A DNA stretch of 64,000 bases from Anisodus tanguticus (GCA_034509755.1 CM067544.1:15991001-16055000), one strand, 5' to 3'. Positions 46,642 to 59,376 are shown, counted from the first letter of the stretch. The notes: a model not told the origin generated them from the sequence alone. Translations and numbers: made by a program.

Positions 46642-49114
46642 ATGTCTTCCCCCACAAATTCCGGTTCATCCACTGACACCTTTGACAACCCCTCTCAACG
46701 TTCGCATATCTTCTTTCATCCGCATTCGCCGTTAACAACATCAAGAATTTTATCCCTATAATTCTTGACCAAGAAAACTGTCAATATTCCATGTGGATGG
46801 AACTATTCTACATACATGCATGTGCATACAACGTGCTCGATCATATTGACGAATCTGTTCCTCGTCCCACCGATGTTACAGACTCAATATGGCGTCGTCT
46901 TGACGCCATCGTCAAACAATGGATCTACGCACCATCTCCAAAGACCCGTTGTGCACTATCATGAAAACAAAAGTGCTACGGCACGTGAACTTTGGGTCCG
47001 GCTAGAAGAAATCTTTCAGGACAATAAAAATACTCAGGCCGTATATTTGGAAGAGCAATTCAACAATACCCGCCTCGAGAATTTTAACAACATGTCCGAA
47101 TATTGTAGGCAACTGAAACTCATAACCGATCAACTATCCAACGTCGGGACTTCTATTTCAGAAACCAAGATGGTGCTTCAACTTGTTGCGGGTTTACCTA
47201 AAGGTGAATATGACACACTCACAACAACGATTCAACAGGCCGATCCTCTCCCAAGTTTCAACAAGAAACGTTCACAACTATTGTTGGAAGAAACTAGACG
47301 TGCTAAATAAGAAGAACATAATCAAAAGGCGCTAGCCGTTGACGGGATGGCAACACCGTGGCCAGCAACAACCAGCAGCAGCAGCAAGTCCAGTAGCAGC
47401 AGCAGGCCAATGGCGGAGGTCGTGGCGGCAGAGGCCGCAACAACAAAGGCAAGGGCCGCGGAAAGGGCCAACGCAACCAGTGGGCTGGACAGCAGCCAGG
47501 CCAAAACACTGGACAACAGAACTGGAACAAGCGGCAGCAGAGGTACAACCAACAAGAAGAAGGTGGCCCAACCAAGAGACCGGGCCTCGCCGCATGCCCG
47601 TACCCGAATGCGGCGGCCGGGGCCCGGCAAAGAACCGTGGTTGATCGGCCTCTTGGGCCCCGCCCAGCTACCATGTAGGCCAACCAAATAGTAGCAACAG
47701 CCCCACTGGTTGCGGGGGCCCAAAGACTGGAAGAAGAATCGCAAAGCAGAAGCAGAGCCCGGCCAGCCTGGCCCGACGATTTGGGCCAGGCCTACACCAC
47801 CGTGAACCTTCAACAACCCGACGACAATTGGTACATGGACACCGGAGCCACATCTCACCTCACCCGGTCGTCAGGTAACCTATCTCAACTACGTCGGTTA
47901 AAATGTCCTCAATTTATTACTGTCGGCAATGGTCATCACATTCCAATTGAAGGTTACGATAACACACACACCAAACATCCACACCCACCTTTCTCCCTAA
48001 ACCACGTCCTATACACACCTAACATCATTAAAAACTTAATCTCCATTAGAAAATTCACCAGTAATAATTTTGTGTCTGTCGAATTTGACCCTTTTGGTTT
48101 TTTTCTGTGAATGAACTCGATACGGGGAAAATTCTTACACGCTGCAATAGTGTGGGAGATCTCTACCCATTCACTCAATCTTCTCCTGTCAGACCGCAAG
48201 CACCTTTATCCCTTGCGGCGATCTTTCCCTCAACTTGGCACAATAGACTCGGACACCCCGGAGACCCAGTTTTTACTTTTCTTAGGACTTCTAAGCGTAT
48301 TCAATGTAATAATGGGAAAATTGCCCAACACTGTTTTTCTTGTCCACTAAGCATACATACTCGTCTTCCATTTATGTCATCAAACAGTGTTACTTTTTCT
48401 CCCTTTGATATTGTTCATGCTGATTTGTGGACATCTCCGATTGTTAGCTCTTTGGGTCATAAATTCTATCTAGTATTCTTGGATGATTTTTCACACTTTG
48501 TCTGGATTTACCCACTGAAATTCAAATCTGAAGTTTTTGCAAAATTCCTCGAGTTTCAAAAATTCATTAAAACACAATTTGAAAAATCTATCAAATCATT
48601 CCAATGTGATAATGGACGTGAATTTAATAACTCAGCATTTCACAATTTCTGTTCTAAACAAGGCATGGTTTTCCATTTTTCTTGTCCCTATACTTCTTCC
48701 CAAAACGGAAAGGCTGAACGAATTATACGTACCATCAATAATATGGTTCGCACACTTCTGTTTCATGCCTGTCTACCACCGCCCTTCTGGGTCTATGCTG
48801 TCAAAATGGTAGAATCCCTTCTTAATATTTTACCAACTAGCACACTCCAAAATAAGATCCCTACCGAAATCTTATATCGTAGGCTACCATCATATGATCA
48901 CCTACGTATTTTTGGATGCTTATGCTACCCCAACATGGCCTCCACTGCACCTCACAAACTTGCCCCTCGCATTTTGCCATGTGTCTTCCTTGGTCTATCT
49001 CCTAATCATCGGGGCTACTTGTGCTATGACATTGCTACTCGCAAAATCATCGTCTCCCATCACGTCACCTTTGACGAGACAACCTTTATTTTTTCCAATC
49101 TCCGAAAATTTTAG
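46642..49114 (+). pseudogene. Copia-4 gag, protease and integrase
   Basis: The start ATG at 46642 opens only a short frame before a shift. The gag body in 46765-47310 holds RLEEIFQDNKNTQAVYLEEQ and YCRQLKLITDQLSNVGTS. A very GC-rich, Gln/Gly-coding tail follows (47330-47780) without a zinc knuckle. Protease (47781-48110) has NWYMDTGATSHLTRSSGN. The next frame starts 3 bp before the previous one ends. Integrase (48107-49114) has LGHPGDPVFTF, VFLDDFSHFVWIY, FQCDNGREFNN and QNGKAERIIRTINN, so the D, D and E residues are all present. Frameshifts within gag and at the gag-pol joint suggest it no longer makes a whole polyprotein. Confidence 0.85.
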
Positions 49115-49461
49115 ACCACCGATTACTTCTTTCTCGATGAACTGAGTCTGTCCCCGGTCATCTAAAATCTGTACCAACAGCAGCCCACTGTTCTGACAGA
49201 CCACCATGTCCTGTCCCCGTCACTATCCAGCACCTCACCAACACCCTCACTGCCTCCTGCCGTGTATCCTGCAACCACAACATCCCTGCTTCCAACAAAT
49301 GGAAACCTGCAGTACCCCCGCCCCAAGCAAAGACCTGTCGCCTATCGCCCCGAAATAGTGACAATGCAGTCTCCAAATCCGGCAGCACTGCTGCCTCCCA
49401 ATCCCGACACAGCAGCCCTGCAACCCCCCAGTCCCGACCCCCCACTGCTGCCCTCCACCGC

Positions 49462-51087
49462 ATGGAGACTCGTGCACAACACGGGATTTTCAAACCCAAA
49501 GTTCACTTCAACCTCTCCACACAAACATTATCACCTATTCCAAAATATCCAAAACTAGCAAAACTGGACCCTAATTGGAATGCGGCCATGTGCGAGGAGT
49601 TTAACACTTTAACCAAGCAGAACACTTGGGATTTGGTACCTAGACCAGACGATGTGAATGTTATCCGGTGTATGTGGCTATTTCGTCACAAGTTCAGAGA
49701 CAGTGGTGACTTAGAGAGGTATAAGGCAAGACTGGTTGCCAATGGCACTAATCAGCAGGAGGGTATTTATTGTGGTGAGATATTCAGTCCGGTTGTTAAA
49801 CCGGCAACTATTCGGATAGTTCTCAGTATTGCTATGGGCATGTATTGGCCGATTCATCAGCTTGATGTCAAGAATGCATTTCTTCATGGGGATTTGAAAG
49901 AGAACGTGTACATGCATCAACCTCCTGGCTTTGTTCATCCGACAGCTCCGCAGTTCCTGTGTCGTCTCAGGAAGTCATTGTATGGATTGAAACATGCACC
50001 CCACGCTTGGTATGATCGGTTCGCCAGGTATCTTCTGCAGATTGGTTTTGTATGTAGCAGGTGTGATACCTCTCTCTTCACTTTTCACCGAGGTAGCAGC
50101 AATGCATATTTGCTATTATATGTCGATGACATTGTTCTTACTGCATCGTCTGACGGTTTGAAGAATGAAATTATTGCTCTACTCAAAACTGAATTTGCTA
50201 TGATTGACTTGGGCAAGCTGAGTTATTTTTTGGGTATATCGGTGACCAGATCTGCAACCAATATGTTCCTGTGTCAGCGTAAGTATGCAGAAGAGATAGT
50301 GTACAGGGCCAAGATGGCAAATTGTAAAATTATGCCAACTCCGATAGACTCAAAATCCAAGATTAGTGCCAATGACGGTGCACCAGTTTCTGATCCCACT
50401 TTATATCGGTGTCTAGCAGGTGCTCTTCGGTATCTTACATTCACTAGGCCTGATATTGCATATGCCGTTCAGCAGGTGTGTCTGTTCATGCACGACCCCC
50501 GAGAGTCCCATTTTGCCGCCCTCAAACGTATTATCAGATACGTTAAGGGCACACTAGACTTCGGATTACATGTATTCCCCTCTGCCCCAACCAAGCTACT
50601 TGCCTACACGGATGCAGATTGGGCTGGATGCCCCGACACACGTCGCTCCACCTCAGGGTACTGTGTATTTCTTGGGGATAATCTTATCTCATGGTCCGCC
50701 AAGCGGCAGGTCACACTTTCCCGTTCGAGTGCTGAAGCAGAATATCGCGGTGTTGCTAACGTAGTTGCTGAGATCGGTTGGCTCCGAAATCTTATTTTGG
50801 AACTCCAGTGTCCACTCCGCAAGGCGTCTATAGTCTATTGTGACAACATATCTGCCATCTATATGTCTCATAATTCGGTCCAACATCAGCGGACTAAGCA
50901 TATTGAGATGGATATCCACTTTGTGCGAGAGAAGGTTGCCCGTGGTCAGATCAAAATATTACACGTGCCTTCCATGTATCGGTATGCAGACATCTTAACA
51001 AAGGGACTACCGCGACAACTCTTCACCGATTTCCGATCCAGCCTTAGCGTTCGGCCTCCTCCCGCTCCGTCTGAGGGGGAGTATTAG
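49462..51087 (+). CDS. Copia-4 reverse transcriptase and RNase H (541-codon open frame)
   Basis: An intact frame covering the 3' half of pol. N-terminal ETRAQHGIFKPKVHFNL, then TWDLVPRPDDVNVIRCMW, the reverse transcriptase core HQLDVKNAFLHGDLKENVYM, SLYGLKHAPHAWYDRF and the catalytic LLYVDDIVLTASS near residue 220. RNase H follows with AYTDADWAGCPDTRRSTSG, SRSSAEAEYRGVANVV and VYCDNISAIYM, ending YADILTKGLPRQLF. All catalytic acidic residues of both domains are visible. The protein copies element RNA into DNA inside gag particles. The upstream breaks mean it is not translated as part of a full polyprotein here. The first Met is an internal codon of the original ORF. Confidence 0.9.
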   Translation: METRAQHGIFKPKVHFNLSTQTLSPIPKYPKLAKLDPNWNAAMCEEFNTLTKQNTWDLVPRPDDVNVIRCMWLFRHKFRDSGDLERYKARLVANGTNQQEGIYCGEIFSPVVKPATIRIVLSIAMGMYWPIHQLDVKNAFLHGDLKENVYMHQPPGFVHPTAPQFLCRLRKSLYGLKHAPHAWYDRFARYLLQIGFVCSRCDTSLFTFHRGSSNAYLLLYVDDIVLTASSDGLKNEIIALLKTEFAMIDLGKLSYFLGISVTRSATNMFLCQRKYAEEIVYRAKMANCKIMPTPIDSKSKISANDGAPVSDPTLYRCLAGALRYLTFTRPDIAYAVQQVCLFMHDPRESHFAALKRIIRYVKGTLDFGLHVFPSAPTKLLAYTDADWAGCPDTRRSTSGYCVFLGDNLISWSAKRQVTLSRSSAEAEYRGVANVVAEIGWLRNLILELQCPLRKASIVYCDNISAIYMSHNSVQHQRTKHIEMDIHFVREKVARGQIKILHVPSMYRYADILTKGLPRQLFTDFRSSLSVRPPPAPSEGEY

Positions 51088-51274
51088 CGAATATTCTCCG
51101 TATATTTTGTAATTATGATAGATGTATATTTAAGGTAACTTAGGATTCTAATTGTATTAGGAATCAACCTTTGTAAGGTAAGTTAGGATTCATTCCATAT
51201 TGGGAATCAACCTTGTACAACTATATATATTGTGAATAATGAAAGGAATTCCGAAGGAAAATTATTCTATCTCA
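51082..51274 (+). repeat. Copia-4 3' LTR
   Basis: 193 bp homologous to 46279-46473. It ends TTCTATCTCA just before the CCAAG duplication. Confidence 0.92.
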
Positions 51275-51839
51275 CCAAGATACAAAAGGTGACATTGATG
51301 AGCTAATTGGATTGAAACACATAAAAAGATCAAGTGACCCAAGAAAATGCTAAAAAGCACCGTCTACATTATCCATCTTTTATAGGATTTTGTGAATATT
51401 TAAAAAAATATCTGACTGCTTTAATCTTAAAAATATTTCCTAATTTTTTTTAAATGCCTTACTTAATAAACACTCCACTAATTGAAACATGGATCCTAAG
51501 AAAGAAAAAAGTGTAATAATAAATAACTTATTATTTGGTTAAAAACATCAAAGATTTTTAAAGCATAGATTTAGTTCGTCAAGATGACTAATATATGAAG
51601 TCAGAAGAAGTATTGGAGAACTTCACACAAATAACAAATGTAATGAGTCGCCAGAAGACAAAAATACAATAATGGTAGCAACCGTCATTTATTCATTATA
51701 CATCATTGTATATATGCAAGAAAGTTACCTTCAATTGCTTTCAAATCACTATATTTATCCAATAGGTACCTTCAACGTAAATGATCAATTTCACTCTCAA
51801 GTGACATAACATGGCCTCATTTGAAAAGAAGACAATTTT

Positions 51840-52760
51840 GCAGTACTTATTTAAAAACCATATTCTAGCAGTTTCACGACTCGTCCCGGGGCTCGCCCCG
51901 GAGCGAGGCACTGGCAAAACGCTCGGAGTTCACGTGCGGGGTTTAGTTTCTATGAGGCTTACGTCCTAAGCGCCCGATTATACGCCCTAAACACGCGTAA
52001 CGTCCAACGCTCGAGGCTCACCTAACAGTTCTTACACAAATTATATGTTAAATTACTTAATTAAAATAGTTGACCCTCATAATTCTTTAACAAATTAATG
52101 ATACTTATGAGTTTTTCATATATAGAAATAAGAAGATGATTATAACTCAAATAACAAGTCGTACTATTGCATATTTACTATTTGAGAACATCGTGAGAGT
52201 GAATATCACTTAATATTTCTTTTAAAAATACATAGCTGAATTGTACATTTTCACTTGTCATTGGTCTTTTGTCCTATATATCATATTTTATTATTTCGCT
52301 ATTTGAAAGTAATTTTATTTTTATTCATGAAGGAGTTATGTTTTAATTATTATACTGATAAAGTTTATTAATTATTTGCTTATAGGGAGATAAAATAAAT
52401 AGTATGATATATTATTTTAAGAAATTGTGATTTTTTCATTAGTTGAAAGTTAATATGTTAGAATTGATTTGCATTTTATAATAGATTTTATTTCATGTGT
52501 GTTGTTTATACTTGTAAAATTATGTTATATATAATTACAAGTTGTAAGTGGTGTGTAATAGTTTGCTTTGATTAGTTTTTTGTGAGGATCAAGCACATAA
52601 TATATATAATTCATTTATTTACAATTTTATCTTATTTTACCTATTTAAATTTTTTATTATAATTATATTATTTTATGAAATACTAAAAATTAAATACTCA
52701 TGGGGTTTACGCCTCGCTAAGGCATATGTAAAACGATCTGCCTTTTAAAATACTGATTGC
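51840..52760. repeat. Unclassified dispersed-repeat candidate
   Basis: The left end has TATTTAAAAACCATATTCTA then a GC-rich block with CTCGTCCCGGGGCTCGCCCC and GCTCGAGGCTCACC. The right end has GTTTACGCCTCGCTAAGGC and CCTTTTAAAATACTG. The GAGGC/GCCTC-rich ends around an AT-rich core recall non-autonomous DNA repeats of Solanaceae. Boundaries and class are guesses. Confidence 0.3.
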
Positions 52761-53116
52761 AACATAAAAATGAAATTAAACTAATTGATCTCTAAAATTA
52801 AATTGTTTGTCCAACTGTCGAGGTATCTTGGATAGTTAGGAACTATCCAATCATGCCCATAACCGTGTGCAATTGGAGGAGTTTGAAATTTTCAATTTTC
52901 AAAATAGACAAATTTTACATGTTCGCAAGTACATGGACGCCTAAACTTCAAGAATAAAACTAACTAATTAAAAAAACTCGACAAAGAATCACAACTATTT
53001 AAAAACAAGAAAGGTTGAGGAATTATTTCATTATCTTATATATCTTATACTTTGTATAAAAGAAGATAATGAATTTAGTGTACGCGGAAAATAGAATAAA
53101 TATGATTCGTGAGACG

Positions 53117-53118
<2 letters not shown>

Positions 53119-53197
<79 letters not shown>
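53119..53197. repeat. Compound microsatellite (TA)n(GA)n
   Basis: About 21 AT units (53119-53160) directly followed by about 18 AG units (53161-53197). On the minus strand it gives a meaningless Leu/Ser and Tyr/Ile frame. Confidence 0.97.
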
Positions 53198-53200
<3 letters not shown>

Positions 53201-55992
53201 CCTCAAGTACCATTTCCTTTCTTTAGTGGAAATTGATGTTGTGTTTAGATAGTTGAATTACTTGGACAAAGAAGTTTGTAAAAATTGAGATATGTTGTGT
53301 GAGTGGAAGTTTAAGATTTGTAAACCTCACTCGGAATGCACCTTTAAACTACAACTTGAACTTGAACTTTTTCTTTAGTCTATAGTTAAATTTTTCACAA
53401 ACAAATGAAACGTTTTTATTTGCAAGTGAAATTTTCACACAACTACGCACCAATTAGTTGTTTTGTTGGCGAGGTTATAATCTGGCAGTTGTAAAATAGA
53501 AAATGTCTACTATCGACATTTATAGGAGTATAATCTAACTTAAGCAGATTATTTAACTTTTACTACTTTCTCAAAGAAAAGGCGGAAAAGGGGACAATAA
53601 TTTGATTTCCTTCACTCCCAAATATGCAAGTCCTTTTTTCTGTATAATAATTTCGTGAGTTTACAAAAATTTGTCCATTCCTAGTGAAATCCTGGATATG
53701 TTCTCTCAAAAAGGAAAGTGTTTCAGATCTTATAATAGAAGTAATTTTGAGGAATATACTTCTGTAGACTATTTAAGCTATCCAGCTTGTCATGGTACTT
53801 CAATAATACTCCTACTAGGTATGGTAGCTTAATAAATACTCCCATGGTCTTTTGACTGTTCGAAATCACCATTTATAGTTCAAAGCCTCATTGGCCTATT
53901 ACTCTGTTAATCTTAATAGTGTCAGATGAATTAGGACATGCCATGTAAATTCAGGGTCATGTGAGTCACTGTCTCTTTGGCATCCAATTAATTGGTTCAC
54001 TAAGATGCATAGACCCCATGAAAATTTAGTGACTATATTTTCAAAAAATATATTTTTTTCCAAATTTTGCATATTATCAAAATCCCAACTCTCGGTTTAT
54101 TATCACTTTTCATCAACTAGAAATTTAGTAACAAACAACGTAAGGTCGTTACGTTGATGAAGAGATACAAATACTCAAAATCGAACCGATAACATTATCA
54201 ATCATATAAATCTTTGTTTTAGGCTTGTCATGTTTCTATATCTTGAGTTTTTTAAAAAAACTTCTTTTGTCACTATTTCACATTTTTTTCTTATATAAAA
54301 AATCGTGATAAATATTTAAACTGTATTTAAATTGTTTCAATTTGCTGTTATTATCTACAACAAGTAACAATTTCTTAAAGGAAATGAATGTCACACAGAA
54401 TATCCGAGTGAAACACTGTTAGATTGCCGGCAATGCCGGCTTGCGAAACCTCAAAACCAAATGTAAGGGAAATGAATGAATTGGGGTTTGGGGCAAATAA
54501 AAAAAGAACAAAAATTGATAGGGGAATTAAATAAGCTCACGAGAATTTCCCCATATTTACTACTTAGCCAGCAATGCCATTAAACCATTTATTTATTTTT
54601 AGGTATATGAAAGTTGTGACTATTAGAAGGAGGCAGGCCATGACTAGGCAAAAGCCAATAGTACCAACAACTAAAAGTGGGGAGATATATACAATAAAAA
54701 GCCAAGGTTAGAATGCTTTTGTATTTAAGACAAACATGAGAAAGTTGGGAGCATAACTTTTCATTCATTTTGATTACTAGGTCATATTTAATGCACTACG
54801 AATTTGCTTTCGCTTTACATATTTTATTGGTAATTTCATTTGTAGGCCAGACAATCTTTATTTTGACTATTGTACAACAGCTTAAAAACAATCTAATTTT
54901 CATTATGGCACCCTTGCTTAGATTAATTATCCTTGATTTCTTTCTCAATGTTTTCTATTATAGTTTATAATCAACAGGTTTGACGTGTTTTATATTTTGC
55001 AGAAGAGAGAAAGAAGAATAAGCTAAAGGCATGTGGGTCTTAAAAACTTTCAAATAACAGATGTTGGATTTTAGATGATTAATTAACAATAACATAATAT
55101 AACTCAATGTTACGAGCTTCTACGAAGTTATAACTCAAGAAATGACTCAAAAACTCAAATTCTTAAAAAAGACCTTGTGAATACGAAGCGAACAACATTG
55201 TTATCAATTGGCACAAAGAGTAGATGGAAAATAGAGAACTGAAGAGTGGAAACCTAATAAAAAGTTATGACATGAAGACCGATAATCCGTTTTAATTTCA
55301 TATGAAAAGTTCTTCGACGCTTATCCTCCCTCTACGAAGAATTTAGTTGTAAAACGTCAAAGATTTTTAGATACATAATGTCAGTGTTTTTAAGATGTGT
55401 GTTTAGCCGGTTATTTTAGTAGGTCGATGGGTGTCATAAGAGGAAAAGAGGGAACATTGTAGCCTGTCGGTATGGCTCTTTTATAATTGAGATTTGGTTC
55501 CACCATGTAACTTTAAGTGAAAGGTTTGTTGGGAGTTCTTATGATTTTGAGGAGAGGGCAACCAAAGCAAAAAAGTGACCGTCTTTTCTCTTTTCTTGTT
55601 TTTCACTTTAACTGAAAGGTGATGTCAACTCATTATGATTGAATCCTAATTTGATCGATTGTAATGAAGATAGATTATGACTCTACTAAGCATTTTTAAC
55701 AAACAGCAATAGTGCATTAAATTCGCAAGAACGTGGGGAAATTTAATGCGCAAGCATGTTTTCCTCTCAAAAAGTCCACCTTCAATCATTTCCATTTTGC
55801 ATAAAGAAATGTTATCCAATTCATTCTACAAGGAATTGCATTTTCAGAATTGAAATGCAGCCCAAACCATAAAAGAGGCTGCAGCCCAATACTTGCAATG
55901 GATCTGTTCTAATATTCTTTTCACACTAATAGCAAAACAATTCTCATGCCTTTGCTCTAGCAAACCTGCCAAACCATTGCTCAAGTTGCAAA

Positions 55993-58900
55993 CTAGGGCT
56001 GTCCAACGGGGCGGGACGGGGGAAGGGTCGAGACCGGTTCTCCGGCGTGACTGGCGGACCGGGCTTAGCGGGACAGGCGGATGTTCCGTCCCGTCCCACA
56101 TCCCGTCGGAAACGGGGTCGGGTTGGATCGGGTCGAGGCGGGGTCGGGATTTCTTTTTTTTATTGGCACTTGATTTAAAAAATAATATATATAAACACTT
56201 TAATAATTGAACAAGATAGTGTAATAAAAACATCCCAAGGCTGTTTTTGTGCCTCTTATATTATTTAATAGAAATATGATTTTTTTTTCTAATACAATTT
56301 CAAAAGTTGCAAATCACATTGTAAAATTGCAATTAAAAAAATTACATAGTTAACCATACTTTTTCGAATTTCCTCACAATGTCTTGAGGATCTTCGGTTG
56401 AAATTGGAATTTGTTGATCAAATTATTTGACGTCGCTTCATGTTCCCTCGGACAAGATTTCGTTGTAGTTGTAGTCTTCTTCTTCGTTGATCTCCGGTTG
56501 ACCGCACCTTCTACGCTCCGCTCTAATCACATCTCTGAAAAGAACTGCAATCTCCAATGTGTCTCCCGCCAATGAATGTATGTGTTCTCCTATTTGAAAG
56601 CTCCCAGCAGAAAAAACGCTTTCAGACGTTGTTGATGACACTTGAATGTTCAACACATCTCAGGCTATCTTTGCTAGTGTCGGAAATGTCTTCTCATTCT
56701 GCCTCCAGTATTTCAACAAGTCTTCATGTCATTCATCATTGACATTTAATTCGCACTGTACAACAACCTGCAAAACATAAACATCAAATTCGCTAACTTG
56801 TGAAGAAGTTGAACCACTAAACATTTTATTTCTAAGGCCTTGAATACTAGCAGCAGAAACCACATGTTTTTTATAAGGTTCCAGCGAAGTAGTAGAAGAT
56901 GGTACAAAAGCCGGTTGATTATTTGCACTTTGTTGTTGGTAATACGTATATACTTGTTTGCAGTCAGTGTGTATGCTAGACGTAACTTCTTCTTTAGTTG
57001 GTTCTTCAGTTGGGTCTATTGGAACTACTTCTATTACTATACAATCATAAATCGTTTCTATTAGTGTTTTACAACCGTCTACTTTAATAGTCAGATTTAA
57101 TACCGCACAAATAATATAAATAGTGGGAATAGGAAAAAATATTTTTTAAAATTTTTAAACATTTTTTCAATAGATGCATGGTTTTTGCATATATTCATTA
57201 AGTAACAAAAATATTATAGATATATAAAATAACATATTTGAAATAGTAGGATAATAAATACTGAAAAATTCTTTAGTAGCTTGAAAAATTTCTCTAGAAA
57301 TCCATTAAGTTTTAAAAAAAATTCCCAATCATTATCTACAAGCATATCCCTTGGATTTTTATTATGGCCTTTAAATAATAAAGTTATAGGTTGTCTATAA
57401 TCGTAAGCAACAAGTAGTTGCTCATACAGAGAATATCACCTAGTCGAAACTTCTTCTGCATTTTTTCTATAAGGTAATCCACAATCATGACAAGTTTTTT
57501 ATATTCTTTGCGTCTTTGTATTTTATTGCCTTTAAAAATAAAATTTATAGCAAATTGTATTTTATCAAGAATGCTTTCAAAAAGTTTTAGGCTATCATTT
57601 ACAACTAAGTTATAAATATGACACACACATCTTATATGAAAATGATCAGGAAAACACAGAGTTAATCGAACTTTTAAAAGTCTTAAGTATAATCATTAGA
57701 AGTATCATTATCTAATGTAATAGTCATAATTTTATCATTTATTCCATAATAATCACAAATTTCATTAATATTTTGTGCAATATATCTATATGTTAAAATA
57801 CGTTTTTGCATAGACTAATTTTGATCTATTCAATGCCATGTTACCGTTAAATAATCATTACCGTTAGTACTGCGGCCTATGTCAGAAGTGATAGTCACTT
57901 TGCCATTAAAATGATACAATGCATAACATAAATATTGTTGATATTCACTTGCAAATTTAAAAACATCCCTTCTAACAGTTGATCTAGGAAAACCATTAAA
58001 ACAGGATTATATGTTTCTCGAATGTAATGAATAAAACCAGGATAGGAAGGAAATGAAAACGGCAAACCCTCCACCGCAAATAATTTTGCCATATTTTCCC
58101 TATCTTTGCTTTTATCATATTTAGGACCAAAAATTCCGCCCGTCGTCGGGTTAATCTGACCATGTACTTGGTCGGGGACACTATGTGAACCTTGTCCCGA
58201 CTCACATGGCATTAGCACACCCGATTTTTTAGCATGGTATTGATTCCACCTAGTTGTGTGCTCGCCTTGTACATGTCTCAATAAACCTCCCGTCCCACCT
58301 TGACCTTTTCCAGTTTTAAATTTATAAACATTTTTATAAATTTTACATCTAGCTAGTTGATTCTCTTGATCCCTATCAAAAAAATCTCATGCAGCTGATT
58401 TTAATTTTCGTTGTGTGGGGCCTCAACTCATACTAAGGGAAATAAGAGGCATTCCAGTTTCAGTTTAAGGCTGAGAGTCAGTCTGAACCTGAGGTTGAGG
58501 TGCACTAGTGGGTGTGTCATCTAGATTATCGTCTAAATTAAAGTTTGGTTCATCTACTTCATCATCTAATGGTATATCATTAAAAAAAAATAGTTTCATC
58601 TATATGAGTGAAATCATCAGGAATAGGAATAGAATTACTAAAAGAAGTACCCCTGCCCTTGTTACTCCTACTAGAAGAAGCACCCTTACCCTTACCCTTA
58701 AACATACCTCTTAATCCTTCCATTTTAATTATGCAAATAAATAATTAAAGATAATAAAATTAAGTGCGATAATTTAAATAAAGTAACAATAATAATTTAA
58801 AGAAGGAACGGAGGTACCAAACGCCGACGTAACGTCGACGTGTAATCGAGGTTGAAAATTAAAACTTTGCTCGATGGATGATCCTCAAGCTAGTTGCCAA

Positions 58901-59368
58901 TTTCACTCCCAAATTTTTTAACTGATATAAATGAGAAGAAAAAAAAAGGCAATGTAGAATTGTAGAGAGATAAATTGAGAGATTGTATGAAGATTTGTGA
59001 AAAAAATGAAGAGAAAAATGAGGTATAAATAGTTGGAAATAGGGTTAAAGTGTAAATATACTAACTTAGGTCGTTGTTGCAACGGTTATTTTTGCAAAGG
59101 GAGAGGGGGCAAAAATGACCGTTATAACCGTTGCACAACGGCTAAAATCAAAATTTGGCCGTTGTTGCAACGGTTATTTTTGCAAAGGGGGAGGGGGCTG
59201 GCGGGGCGGGACGAGGTCGGGATGTGGCGGGTCGGGCGGGACGATCCCAGGCCCTGTCCCGAGTTCGAACACGACACCGATAATTTTTTTTTTTTAGGGG
59301 GGATCGGAGGCGGGTAGCAAGAAGGGCGGGGTCGGGATCAGGCCGACCCGGCCCACTGGACAACCCTA
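55993..59368 (-). mobile_element. hAT-2: second copy of the hAT-1 family
   Basis: 3.4 kb with an exact 8-bp duplication GTTGCAAA (55985-55992 and 59369-59376). The terminal inverted repeats are TAGGGCTGTCCAACGGGGCG and, on the other strand, TAGGGTTGTCCAGTGGGCC. The GC-rich subterminal blocks at both ends match those of hAT-1, as does the internal order of transposase segments. Near the right end (59070-59195) a CCGTTGTTGCAACGG palindrome-containing segment is directly repeated. Confidence 0.92.
56342..58723 (-). pseudogene. hAT-2 transposase, broken
   Basis: Start at 58721-58723 (MEGLRGMFKGKGKGASSS), a Ser-rich N-terminus as in hAT-1. The BED finger region lies near 58230-58350, with the first segment broken. 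The catalytic region in 57895-58281 keeps GFIHYIRE and QLLEGMFL. The middle segment in 57384-57626 keeps CHIYNLVVNDSLKLF. The dimerisation domain in 56438-56656 has NIQVSSTTSESVFSAGSFQI and an LFRDVIRAERRR helix. Many stops are present. The segment order and the wording match hAT-1 throughout. Confidence 0.85.
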
Positions 59369-59376
59369 GTTGCAAA

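Larger units (their letters stand above)
46279..51274 (+). mobile_element. Copia-4: Ty1/copia retrotransposon (RE1/Ale-like), most intact
   Basis: 5.0 kb with an exact 5-bp duplication CCAAG (46274-46278 and 51275-51279). The LTRs of 195 and 193 bp (46279-46473, 51082-51274) begin TATTAGCGAATATTC and differ at roughly ten positions. They start with TA, not the usual TG. The primer site TGGTATCAAGAGCC is at 46474, and the purine tract CTGAGGGGGAG precedes the 3' LTR. The reverse transcriptase-RNase H part is open for 541 codons. Confidence 0.94.
51275..55984. other. AT-rich 4.7-kb stretch without recognised genes
   Basis: No protein frame above 66 codons, and none with a domain I recognise. 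It holds a GC-rich repeat-like patch (51880-52030), a compound microsatellite (53119-53197), and otherwise AT-rich unique-looking sequence. A diverged gene with small exons cannot be excluded by eye. Confidence 0.5.

Noticed and set aside
47303..47858. Long minus-strand frames, up to 178 codons
   Set aside because: They are antisense shadows of the GC-rich, Gln/Gly-coding gag tail of copia-4.
53031..53213. Minus-strand frame with Leu-Ser and Tyr-Ile repeats
   Set aside because: Translation of the (TA)n(GA)n microsatellite.
54770..54970. 66-codon hydrophobic frame
   Set aside because: Short, isolated and without a recognisable domain. AT-rich DNA yields such frames by chance.
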